Positions 1 through 10,587 of a stretch of 64,000 nt of DNA are shown here, one piece after another. Location: assembly GCF_905475395.1 (NCBI RefSeq), contig NC_058342.1:26446640-26510639 (forward strand), written 5' to 3'. Every line of letters starts with the position of its first letter. Within the stretch, counting starts at the first letter, position 1. The notes below the pieces were generated by a model that was not told the DNA's origin, made no database searches, and saw only the letters and a program-made list of their open reading frames with translations. The position numbers and the translations under genes were made by a program. This stretch comes from Chrysoperla carnea. Its lineage: Eukaryota; Arthropoda; Insecta; Neuroptera; Chrysopidae.

Positions 1-335
1 AAATCCAATTAAAGTGGTTCGCTTTTCTATAAAGACCATTTTAGTTCAAATTGAATGAACAGCGCACAAAAAGTTAGATTGTTGCTATCAATTACTGTCT
101 AAACTATTTACAAAAAAATGTTTGCGTATTTATAAAGAACAACTTTCTAATTTAAAGTGTTCGTCTAATGTTTGCCAGTTATGACAGTGAAGTTTTAATT
201 GAGCCTGAAAACTTAAATCGAATTCGATGGTGGTATAAGATGTGATCTTTTGAAAGTAATATTTTTCGTTTGAAGCATTTTCCTCGATTAACTTTATTTC
301 TCGGGTTTCAAGCATATGTCAACTTAAAAAAGACA
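1..335. repeat. Dispersed repeat, family F
   Basis: Bases 18-200 match 32.52-32.71 kb (CTATAAAGACATTTT, TTCAAATTGAATGAACA, GCTATCAATTACTGTCTAA, GCGTATTTATAAAGAACAA). Bases 230-335 are the reverse of the block at 17.55-17.65 and 32.04-32.13 kb. The minus-strand 61-codon frame here belongs to the repeat. Confidence 0.75.
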
Positions 336-2014
336 CCCTGTTTATGGTATGAGTGTAAATGGGCGGCAAATATTATTTTTGCCCGGCGCTTCTAAATAGG
401 TAGATCGGGCCCGGGGCTTACAATAAATAATTGAAACAAACTAAAAATGAAAATTGTTTATTTTGTTTGAAAAATAATTAGGGACCTTCTACTTTTTTGT
501 CGCCCTAGGGCCTGACTGATCTTAAGGATTTAAAATAAAAAGGCAACAGATTAAAATGTTTTAAAATAATATTTTTTATTGAATTGTGTTTGTATTTTCA
601 TTACAATAATTATTTTCTTATGTAATTAATTAATTATCTAATAATTAAAAGCTCTAATTACCATTTTACATATGAAATGAAAAATAACTTAAAGAAAAAA
701 TCAAGAAAAACATAATTGTTGGGAAAATTGATTATTTCCAAGTACAAAAATAAAAATTATCCAAATACTCCATATATACTTTTGTTTTGTCTATTTTCTT
801 CCTTAGAATTACAGATACGGAATTTTTAATAAAGAAAATTATTTTTCTAAAACGGGGAAACAAATCTAAAAACAAAGCATACATGCCCACTTATAAGGCA
901 CAGGTGCATTTTCATGAAAAATTAAGGTATATTTTCGTTGCTTACATTTCAAATATAATTTATAGACTATCTTCTCAATCTTTTGGGTTTTCCATAAAAA
1001 TTTGAAAAATGTTCGGGAAATTTTTTCTATTATATATCAAGTGAAGTATCCTTTAGAAAAAACAATTTTTCTGACGGAAAATTACGTACCTTTAATGTGT
1101 TAGAGCTAGGGACTGGTTATACGGGAAATCGAGAGAATTCACGGTGGTCCGGTGGGCTCAGAGAGAAAAAACGATCAATTACTGTTTTTTTTGTCTACCA
1201 GCTGTTTTGTGTCCATTTTTGCAACACAATGTCAGATAAATACTTAGGAGTCAGTAAAATCTGTGTACCTTGTTTTACGCATTGAGCCAACCCTTCCTTC
1301 AATTTCCGGTGGGCCGCTTACCAACAGTCCGCCCATGAAGAGGACTAAGGAGTGTGACAGTCAAAGTTAGAAAACTGCTTAACGTCGAAACTATCCTGAT
1401 TTTCTAACCGAATCATGCCACACTTTATCTACCTAAAAATCGAATTTTTAGGGAATATTGACCCTTGGAAATATTGACGCTGTAGGCCCCATTGCGTTTT
1501 TTCAAATCGGTAGATAGGACAACAACCGCACAGCCTTATGATTTTTGAAAGCGTATCCCCTGATTTAATTCCCAATTATTTTTCAAATTATAAATGAAAC
1601 AACAAAAAATTTTCACATATTTCTCTGAATTGTATAATTTTATGTCTAAATAAAAAATATTTGAGATGTAAGCTCAACTTAAATAAAGTTTTGTAGTAAT
1701 TTTCTTACGTTTTAAGTAGAATTCGTACACCTCGAAAATTACCAACAAAATTTGTGTCAATAAAAACAATAAAAGATAAACTTTTCACAAAAATTTTTAT
1801 TTAAATCAATAATTTATTTCCTTGAAATAAAAAACATTATTCTTAAAAAAAAAATTGAAGCAAATTAGAAAATTTGGGGAAAATTTTTTTTGTATTTTCA
1901 AAATTTTTTGTTTTTTTAAACATCTTAATCGATTTTTTATTTTTTTTATTACATTGATAACATGAAATAAATCTCAAATCGTGAGTAAATAGAGTGCTCA
2001 AAATTTATTCATAT
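336..2014. other. AT-rich intergenic DNA, no gene seen
   Basis: No credible coding exon. The stretch 1095-1330 is less AT-rich and shares CTAGGGACTGG/CTCAGAGAGA-type blocks with 6720-6800, so it is probably a degraded element. Confidence 0.5.
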
Positions 2015-2234
2015 CAGTGGCGGATTTAAACAATTGGAAAAGAAGCAATTATTCTATAAACGGACTTCACGGCCCCCTAGTAGCCAACATTAGTACTAAT
2101 TAGTTACCTATGACCATTAGGTACCCATCAAACCCACAGGGATGATTTTTAGTGGCATGATAGTTTCGTTACAGCCGGTTTTGACTGTAAAAGGTCAAAT
2201 CTCTTCTAGACCTTTTTCCTTAAATCCGTCACTG
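2015..2234. mobile_element. hAT-type MITE with 8-bp target duplication
   Basis: Left end CAGTGGCGGATTTAA and right end TTAAATCCGTCACTG are inverted repeats with one mismatch. Flanking octamers ATTCATAT (2007-2014) and ATTCACAT (2235-2242) match at 7 of 8 positions. CAG ends and 8-bp duplication are typical of hAT elements. It is 220 bp long and has no transposase. Confidence 0.82.
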
Positions 2235-2242
2235 ATTCACAT

Positions 2243-2989
2243 TAAAAAAAAATTATAATCTAATATTTTCATTATTTTAAAATCTAACGTGCAAAGCTCA
2301 TCCCCGATTTCCCCCCACACAACTTTCACAAAATTAGTTCCATTCGAAATTTGTATAGCAAAATATTTTCTTATTTTTATTTTTAATTTTTTTTTACATT
2401 CAATCAAAAAAAAGCTCAAAATTTTTATTAATGATTAAAGTCATCAAATTTTTTTTACTCGAAAACAAAAAATTCGCTTACAAATCAGTCATAAAAATTA
2501 TTTTTTTTGTATCACGTTTGAAGGTCTTTAATCATGAATCAAAATCTTTTTGGATCGAATATCAAATTTCATACTTGTTTGTTGGGGAAGCATTTAATAA
2601 TTATTCTTTGAAAATGTCGAAGAAATTCGATATTCGATTTGATTTTCGTAACCATACTTTTTTTTCTTTAATATGTCTAATTCGTCGACTTAAAAAATAC
2701 AAATATGCAATTACAAATAATTTTTTATAGTCATGGATAATTGAACATATTTTGTAAGGACCATAAAGTGAATTTCTGGGTCAAAAATATGTCAAATAAA
2801 TTTGGTTGCAATAACCCGTGAACACTTGAATGTCGTTAACTGCCAAAATTTTCTTCTTGACATAAATTTCGATGTTTGCCACAATTTTCTAAATCAATTT
2901 TTCTTCGTACAGGTAATTCGTGTTTAGCCAATGAGCGTGATGCTTATTGGCCAATGATATTTGAGTATTTTAGCAGTTGATCAAAGAAA
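2243..2989. other. AT-rich intergenic DNA, no gene seen
   Basis: Long A/T runs make several open frames (for example 2431-2730 plus strand), but these are Lys/Phe/Asn/Ile-rich with no domain or splice context. Confidence 0.5.
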
Positions 2990-3660
2990 TTGGGGCAAAT
3001 ATCGAAATTTCTCGCCTCGAGTTCTTGACATATGTTGTAGTTCGGATCAGAACCAAGCTTTTCCATATGATTTTCAATCCCTCGAGTGGAACTGTAGGTC
3101 TACCACCACTCCCCCTCAAAGTTATAGGAAAATATGCATGAACTAAATGAGCTGCCAAAAACCTATTCTATCGAGTAGTACTGGGATCTCCAGGCCCCCT
3201 CAAAGTTGTACGGAAATATGCATAAACGAACTACCAAAACCCTGGAACAAGTGTGATTTTGTAGACTGCCCCTGAGTCACAATTTTCCACATAATTTCCA
3301 ATCCTCCTAGTTAAAATGGAATCGCTATCCCCCACTAAAGTGGTACGAGTTTAAGACACATATAGTGATCTCCAGTATCATTCGAGGGATTGGAAATTAT
3401 GTGGAAAAGTGTGATTCTGGGAAAATTAACAAAGCCACTCTGGCCTCAGGTTTTTGACAGTTCGTTTAGCTCATGCATATTTTCCCACAACTTTGAGGGG
3501 AAGCTAGAGACCCCCCAATACCACTTGAAGTATTGGAATCATATGGAAAACTAGACCTTTTAGCTTTCCTGTTTGTCTTCAGACGATCGAATTTGCATTT
3601 TTGTTCGGAGAAGAATGATTTTAAGTGAGACACAAAATTAGCTCCAAGTGACATTTATTT
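2990..3660. repeat. Compound inverted repeat (MITE-like)
   Basis: The block 3058-3170 (TTTTCCATATGATT...CCTCAAAGTTATAGGAAAAT) recurs inverted at 3449-3555 (ATTTTCCCACAACTTTGAGG...AATCATATGGAAAA). A direct partial copy lies at 3185-3240, and an inner pair around TTTCCACATAATTTCCAATCC (about 3284-3304) and its reverse at about 3388-3408. Probably a palindromic non-autonomous transposon. Confidence 0.75.
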
Positions 3661-4104
3661 ATTTGCATATTTTAGAACCATAAATTTTTTCTTATGGATT
3701 TCCACTCTTTTTTTTTTGCACTTTAAAACTTGATACACATTACCCTTTTAAATTATAATACAGAGTGTCTCAAAAATAATTTGAATGAATAATTCATAAC
3801 ATTAATACTTATTGTATTTTGATTTGAAGATTACGTAATTGAAAGTTTTTGATATACTCTGTATAATAATACGATCTTGTATTTTGGCGAAAGTTTAAAA
3901 TTTCGACGAATTCGATTGCTTTTGGTATCAAAACAATTGACTTTATTTATTGGGTTAAACATGTTTCCAAGTAAATTTTGTAGAACAATCACATTTACAG
4001 TGTGTTCCATAATTTTGTTAACAGATATTTAAAAAAGGGTATTTTTTTTTTTGAGGAATTCCTTTGTAGATTTGAATGGGAAATGTTGTGGTGAAATAGT
4101 TAAA

Positions 4105-4442
4105 AATATAGTTAGTGAAATAAATACCACGGTACTCGAAATAAAATGGTATATTAAAATATCGATATTTCGATTGCAACGCAACCATCGTCAATAGCTA
4201 AATTTATTTATATAACATATTACAAAGTTAAAATGTTACTGTAATTGTTGGTAGTATTTTACACATTTATTTTTAACTCTGTAAAGAATATAGAATAAAT
4301 TTAGCTACTGACAATGGTTGCGTTGCAATCAAAATATCGATATTTAGCGAAATGTAAGTCTGTTGTATGTTTTTAATATATTTTTTAAGTAACATGTATT
4401 ATATTTTATTTCGAGTAACGTGGTATTTATTTCAATAACTAT
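4105..4442. mobile_element. MITE with long inverted arms
   Basis: Left arm from about 4109 (TAGTTAGTGAAATAAATACC ... ACTCGAAATAAAAT, then ATATCGATATTTCGATTGCA) pairs with the right arm ending about 4442 (mirror of the same motifs, ATTTTATTTCGAGTAACGTGG and GTATTTATTTCAATAACTA). The arms include GCAACGCAACCATCGTCAA opposite TGACAATGGTTGCGTTGC. No clear target duplication. Confidence 0.75.
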
Positions 4443-5190
4443 GTCTCAACTCGAAGTCAACAAAAATTGATTCTTATAGTTGAAAACAATTTTCAGAACT
4501 TTTCCACAAATACTTTTCTCGAATTCATCATACTTACTTGTCCAAACCTTTTTAGATTAGAAAAAAACCCTTTTTTTAGGGGGTCATTCATTTGAAGGAA
4601 ATTTCAAAAATTTTACCATTTTGGAAATAAAAAATGTAAAAAAAAACACCCGACTGTCAACTCTTCCTAAAATTATAAATGCATTTTGAGGCGATTTGCG
4701 AAAACCGTAAATACCTGTTAACAAAATTATGAACAACCTAATATTTTCCACAGAAAAAATTGAATAACAAAAAAAAGAATTTTGATTTGTATTGCTGCAT
4801 ATTATCCTTGTCCCTAATTGCTAAACGTTATTTTGAAAAAATTTTGATTTACAAGACTTACGTTTGTAGGATTTTTTTTTTTTTTTTTTTGTAATTTTTA
4901 TTCATTTTTTGATATATAATTTTTATTTTTTTAAATTTATCACAAGAAAGGCCATTCAAAAAAGCATTTTATTTTTAATTATTTTACCAAAAAACGTAAC
5001 TAAAAAAAAGATCCAAAAAAGGATTTTTTTTACGAATCCAAAATACACAAAAATTAACAATGAAAAGGTATCCTCTAATCTTCTTACTTTTTTTTTTCTT
5101 TTAAATCGTGCAAAAATAATTCGAAAAATTTTACGGAATGCTTTTACATAAAAATTTGATTAAAAAAAAAATGCCGCCAAATAAAAAAAA
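4443..5190. other. AT-rich intergenic DNA, no gene seen
   Basis: A/T homopolymers (20 T near 4872). The 80-codon Lys/Phe/Ile frame at 4909-5151 is compositional. Confidence 0.5.
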
Positions 5191-5459
5191 CAGTGACGGA
5201 TCGAAAAGACATAAATTTTCCTTTAAATAATTTTTATTCGTGAAAAAGATTAAATTTTTGAAGTTTAGGCAGCGTTTTGTGCGGGATTTTGACTTAAATA
5301 CCTTTCAGCGTACCGAACACGCTCAGCTAAACGTACAGCGATTTACTCTCCTGGGCACATACTTCTCTGTTTTTCTGAGTTTTCTACGAATAATTGTAAA
5401 AATCCATCTTTTCAAATTCCAGATGTTATTTTATCGGGATCCACTTTAATCCGTCACTG
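5191..5459. mobile_element. Second hAT-like MITE (CAGTGACGGAT ends)
   Basis: CAGTGACGGATCG at the left and AATCCGTCACTG at the right, the same end type as the 2-kb element but a different interior. No matching octamers flank it, so the duplication has decayed or one end is shared with another insertion. Confidence 0.6.
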
Positions 5460-7952
5460 TTTCGAGAAAAAAAAAACCTTTACGGCCCAACTATGTGATT
5501 TTACCCACACTAAAATTAATCGCAATTTTCAAATGGAATTAAAAATACTGATTTACCAAAGAATTAAAGAAAAAGCCTTTAATTTAGGAATTGGGTCTCT
5601 TCCTGTATCCAATCTAAAGTGGCCTTCCAAAACTGAATGAAAACCTACACATTTGTTAGCAGTTTTCTGGGAAAAGTTGTATCGACATAATTTTTGGGGG
5701 TTTTAAGGAAGTATACATTTTAGCACTTCCGGCAATTCCCTTTCAATCAACTGAGCTGAAATGTAAGACTGTTTACTAAGCAGAAAAATATGATACAAAC
5801 CGGGCTAGATTTTAGTAATTTGGAGGAAAAACCGCGATTTTTTTTACGCTTTGCACATCTGTGAATTGAGTTAGTGTTAAGGATTTGTTTTTTGGGGTTT
5901 TCAACTTTTATAGCTGCCGTTTCTACCATTTTGGTAGAGGTTTCATTTTTACCCGATTTTTAAGATTTTGCGCGGATTATTAACCTCCAAATTGAATTAG
6001 ATGGTTGAAAATTTGAATTGAACTAATGCTAAGAAAGTACGTACCTTTTGGTAGTGTAAAATCTTCAGTCCCTCTTCTCCCCTTGTATGAAGAAAATTCA
6101 TGGGTTTTTCTTTGCCTTTAAGGCTTTGAACAACTCTTAGTTCTTAAGGAAACTCTTTTTAGGAAGATCTGGTTTGCCTAAAATCGAAATCAACTTGTTT
6201 ACGATAAAATTTGTTTCAAAATATACCATTTTTCACGATTTTACTTGAATTAGATTCATTTTCAGCAACAAAAAGTACATGAAATCTAGTTTTGGTACGA
6301 TTATTTTAAATTTTATACGAGAAAAGACCCAAGATCCCGAATTAATTCGAATAAAAAAAAGATAAAAATAAATATTTATATATATATAAACTCTTTAATA
6401 AAAGACAAAGAAAAAAAAATCATAATATAAAAAATATTCTTTGTTTTAATTACTCATTAATATTAATTAATATCGTTTATATTACATAATATATAAAACT
6501 TAATTACTAACAAAAAAAAATTCAATTGGACCGGAAAGGATTCGCACACAAATCGATCGATTGAAATCGATTTATATGTTACTAAAAAAAATTAAACAAA
6601 CATAACTTAAATATTTTTAAGACATTTTCTACTTAAATTTAACAGGATGTTTCATGAAAAATTAGGCAACAATTTTGAATTATTCGAAAATTTAGCCTTT
6701 CTTCAGTAATCATTATGTTACTAGGGCAGGGATGGTGACCCAATTGTACGCATGCAATTGATGGAACGCAAGTGATTCTCTCAGAGAGATAAAATGATCA
6801 TTTTTGTTGTCGTTTTAACCGATTTCGACTGTGTATAATCTCAAAATTGCCCTTTAATTTCCCTGAAACATTTAGTATATATATATACATTTAGAAAAAA
6901 AATTAAAACGCATGCGTAATGCTTGTAAACATATTAAAAGAAACTATTGTAAATATTTCGTTGTGAATCATTATCGTTAAGAAGAAAATGTCTTGATATG
7001 GTTTTTTTTCCACAAACACGCAAAAAAAACAAAATTAACAAGGAAAATTCATTTTTTTTTGGGCTGTTGCTAAAATCTAGTACGGGATTTATATGATCTG
7101 GGAATTTTTTTTAAATTCATGATACAAAAGATACAAGATATGTTTCGCTCTTTTTCAGTTGCGGCCATACTTGTTACCTTAGATCTGAAAAGTTCTAGAA
7201 CTTTTAGGAAGTTATTGACTTAATGAGATTCGCTCATGTCAGGTTATGAGTCGTTCAACAAGAGGTAATATTTTAAATTTTCCATCTTTTTTCCAGGTGT
7301 CAATCTACAAATGTCATTCGATGACGTTTGCCAAAGAAAAACTAGGAAATTTTCGGTGAAACGGTGAAAATATCGCAAATATGAGTCATAAAGTTTGTAT
7401 TGATATATTATTAATTTTTAAAGCAAAAATCCTCGCTTCTTTATAATAAAATCCATTTTATCTACGGAAAATTCGTTTATGAGAGGAGAAGAATGACATA
7501 TCTTGTTGAGCTTGTATCATGACAGTGACACGAGAAGAAAAAAAAATGAATTTTGTAATGTGTTCTGTGAATAAATAAATATTAGTGGATTCTTTTGTTT
7601 TATTATTTATATAAGTTCAGGCATTATAAAAATTTTTTTGTTTTTTTTTTTTTTTTTTTTATTCAATATATTATTTTAGATTAATTTTTGTTTTTTTTTT
7701 TGGTTTTTCAATTGTTTTATATATAAAATAAGAATACAAAAAGCATAAATCGTATTTTAATTAATTAATTATTCGAGATAAAGAGAGTTTTGTGGTTTTC
7801 TTTGTTTTTCACATATTTTTCGTAATACTTAAGCAGGATGTTTTTTGTGATTTATTAAAAATTCCCAATTACCCGTTTTTGTTTTCATTTTTTTAAATAA
7901 TATTTCTGGAATGATCTAAAACAGATATTTTAATACATATAATCGATTTCTC
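5460..7952. other. AT-rich intergenic DNA, no gene seen
   Basis: No supported gene. 5.7-6.1 kb is somewhat less AT-rich, but its minus-strand frame (5747-5929) shows no domain. Short TATATA runs at 6.38 and 6.88 kb. Confidence 0.5.
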
Positions 7953-8097
7953 TATTCTATCAATTAATTCGATCCCATGTCCATGATCCCATTCTTTCAA
8001 TTAATTCGATCCCATGCCCATGAACCCATTCTTTCAATTAATTTGATCACATATCCATGATCCCATTCTTTTAATTAATTCGATTTCTCATTCTATT
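7953..8097. repeat. Tandem repeat, ~41-bp unit, about 3.5 copies
   Basis: CAATTAATTCGATCCCATG, then CCATGATCCCATTCTTT, repeats with small substitutions from about 7960 to 8090. Confidence 0.85.
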
Positions 8098-8136
8098 GAT
8101 AATGATGAAGAAAATAAAATATCATACATTTGATTA

Positions 8137-8263
8137 ATCTTTTCCAGCGTATAAGGTTATTCGATTCGAATTTTTCGTTTATTTGATGTACAGAGTATGA
8201 AAGACACTGTACATCAAATAAACGAAAAATTCGAAACGAATAACCTTATACGCTATAAAAGAT
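8137..8263. repeat. Long near-perfect hairpin (47-bp arms, 13-base loop)
   Basis: GCGTATAAGGTTATTCGATT...TTGATGTACAG (8147-8193) pairs with CTGTACATCAAATAAACG...AACCTTATACGC (8207-8253). Pairing is almost perfect and continues with mismatches to 8137 and 8263. The short loop suggests a very small palindromic MITE; a small-RNA hairpin is possible but unsupported. Confidence 0.85.
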
Positions 8264-8635
8264 ATAAAAAATTGTATCTCTCTTTTTGCATCATATTCTG
8301 ATAAAAAATACAATTCCGAAATATCGATGAAGAATCAGTTTTATCAGAATTCAATTTTTAAATATTTCCCCCAAAAAGAGAAAACTTATTTAGAAAATGA
8401 ATTACACCGCTTGAAAAAATTACTAATCCGGTTATCTCGTTCCAGAATTTATCTTTAGATTATTGATTTCATCGAAAACATCCTGACTAGTAGAACAGAA
8501 AAAATAAAACAAATAGAGTTTGATTAGAGTATAGCCCTTTTCTAGCGCGCAGAACATTAAATAATGTTAAAAATATTTTTTGATTGTTTTTAAAAAGTTT
8601 TTTTTTTTTTTTTTTTAAATATATTTTTAACCATA

Positions 8636-9048
8636 CAGTCAAAATCGGTTATAACGACACCGCCTTATAATGACGAATTGTTTATTACAACAAATTGGTA
8701 AATCACTTTCAAGTTTTGAGATTAATGGTGACCCCCATTGCATACGAGGTCCCTATTCTTCCACTGTTTTTTTCTACCTCATGGCTAACGAATTTAGCCG
8801 CTAAATATAAAGGTGTTCTTCCATAAATATCGTATACATTCAGCTCAGAATTTTTAGACCTAATTAGATGAAAAACGTTTTAAGTAATTAAATCCAAAAA
8901 AACTTGCCGCCTTATTTGGAATTTGACAATCTCAGGTCTCTCAATCAGGTCTTTTAACAATCATGCTTCCTCGGAGAAGAATGATTTTTAGAGAAATTAA
9001 ACATATTCGCTTATAATGACCATGTCATTATAACCGATATTTTGACTG
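8636..9048. mobile_element. Tc1/mariner/pogo-type MITE with TA duplication
   Basis: CAGTCAAAATCGGTTATAAC at the left and TTATAACCGATATTTTGACTG at the right are inverted repeats of about 24 bp directly flanked by TA on both sides. ATAACGAC/ATAATGAC motifs recur subterminally. 413 bp, no transposase. A degraded relative is at 31.83-31.95 kb. Confidence 0.85.
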
Positions 9049-9996
9049 TATTAATTATCATGTCAACATTTAAACATAATCTAACATATGAATATATAAT
9101 TAATTATATAATATATTATATAATATTTATATATATGTATATTTACATAATAAGGCTTAAAAAATTTTATTAGGCTATCGAAATAAAATTTTTATTTAGT
9201 CCAATAAAAATAGCAAATTTTTATATATATACTAATTTTCCCTAAATTCTGAATTAAGGACACTTTAAAGATCAATTTGAAGAGATTTATGACCTGAAAC
9301 CATTATTAAAATAACATCCCTCAATTCTCTGACTGTTTTTGAAGTATTAATTTCGAAATTTTCGATTCGAAAAATATAGAAATCTTTATTTGCACCATAT
9401 TTTAATAAAAAAATATCGAACAAAAAACCGAAGACTTTGTGGTTAAAATTTATGTAGAATATGTCATGGTTCGGGAGCGGACTGCATAATCACTTGACCC
9501 ATCGATAACCGGCTCAAACTATTTAATAAAGCGGCAACAAGCGGAGATATCGATGAATAAATCAGATCTTTTTGGATTCAATTCTATTCCATCGATCCTA
9601 TAAATGGTTTAAGGATATAAAAATTTTCAAATTTATCCATTAAAGTGCCCTGATTCTTAGAATTTATGTCTATTTCTCTTGGACTATATGGCTAATTTCA
9701 GTTATATCCCATTTATATTAAAATGTACGTTTTTTCTGAGTGAATTCGAGATGAAATTCTAAAATATATATAAAAAAATGAGATTCTAAATGATATTCGA
9801 ATCGGGAATATTTTTAGCCGCCATGTTTTTGCCTTCGTGTATATAAATATATATACATTTATAGTCCGTGTGGTAGATGTATTCCCTGTAAATTCATTAC
9901 CAAATATTTAAGAATCCAGGACCATAGTCTTTTGATTCCAAAAAATATTTAGTACTGAGTTTAGATTTTAAAATTTCGTTTCTACCGCATGGCCTA
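9049..9996. other. AT-rich 3' flank of Nrg, no gene seen
   Basis: Short (TA)n tracts at 9.10-9.14 and 9.84 kb. No repeat family or coding exon recognised. Confidence 0.5.
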
Positions 9997-10002
9997 TTTA
10001 TT
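9997..10002 (-). terminator. Candidate polyadenylation signal for the distal Nrg end
   Basis: AATAAA in the transcribed strand, 467 bases after the distal stop codon and the first clear one downstream of it. This would place the 3' end of the gene near 9.98 kb. Confidence 0.45.
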
Positions 10003-10468
10003 TTTATACTATTTTTTAAATATTACTAAAAAAAAAAAAGTGTTAAAAATTTTCTTTTTTTTTTAACAATTTAAAGAGAAAATGAAAATCACCACGTACG
10101 ATTAGTTTTTTTAAGTAGTATTTGGAAATTCAACCCCCCGGCTAAATAGTTTGCCCCATATATATTATTTTCGGATTTAAAGTTTTTCGAAGCGCGAAAA
10201 AAAGTACAACGAGAAAATTAAATTTGAAAAGAAAATTTTTAGGGTGATTTGTAAAAAATGTGTGCTTGAGGCTTTTCTTTTTTTTAAAAACACAAATTTT
10301 TTATATTTAAAATTAGTTTTTTTTTGTTTTTGCAAAAAAGTGGCAGTGAAATACTGGCTCACATGAGATACTTAGAAGATTTTGTTTTTGAGATAAACAA
10401 CTAGCCACAAAATTGTACGATAGAGACATTTTTTTTGTTTAGATTCGTTACAAGTTTTATGAAGCTAG

Positions 10469-10587
10469 CTAAACATATGTGGCCATTATATTGTTTGGAG
10501 TACCATGATCTGCAGTTGATGTAGCTGGAGGTTTCATGTTGCCTGGTACGTATTGACCAATAAATGATCCATCTTCAGTAAAACGCC
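10469..10587 (-). CDS. Nrg: Nrg alternative terminal exon, distal (Nrg180-like neuronal isoform)
   Basis: 119-nt coding part reading RFTEDGSFIGQYVPGN, then MKPPATSTADHGTPNNIMATYV and a TAG stop at 10469-10471; acceptor ATATCCAG at 10588-10589. The R/Q-F-T-E-D-G-S-F-I-G-Q-Y-V-P-G start and the A-T-Y-V end match the neuronal Nrg180 tail of Drosophila, whose last three residues are a PDZ ligand. The Ala/Gly-rich low-complexity middle of the fly tail is missing here, leaving 26 residues after FIGQY. It lies about 1.4 kb downstream of the proximal alternative exon, the same order as in Drosophila. Confidence 0.94.

Noticed and set aside
2431..2730. 99-codon plus-strand open frame rich in Lys, Phe, Asn and Ile
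   Set aside because: Composition follows the local A/T runs and no codon structure or motif is seen.
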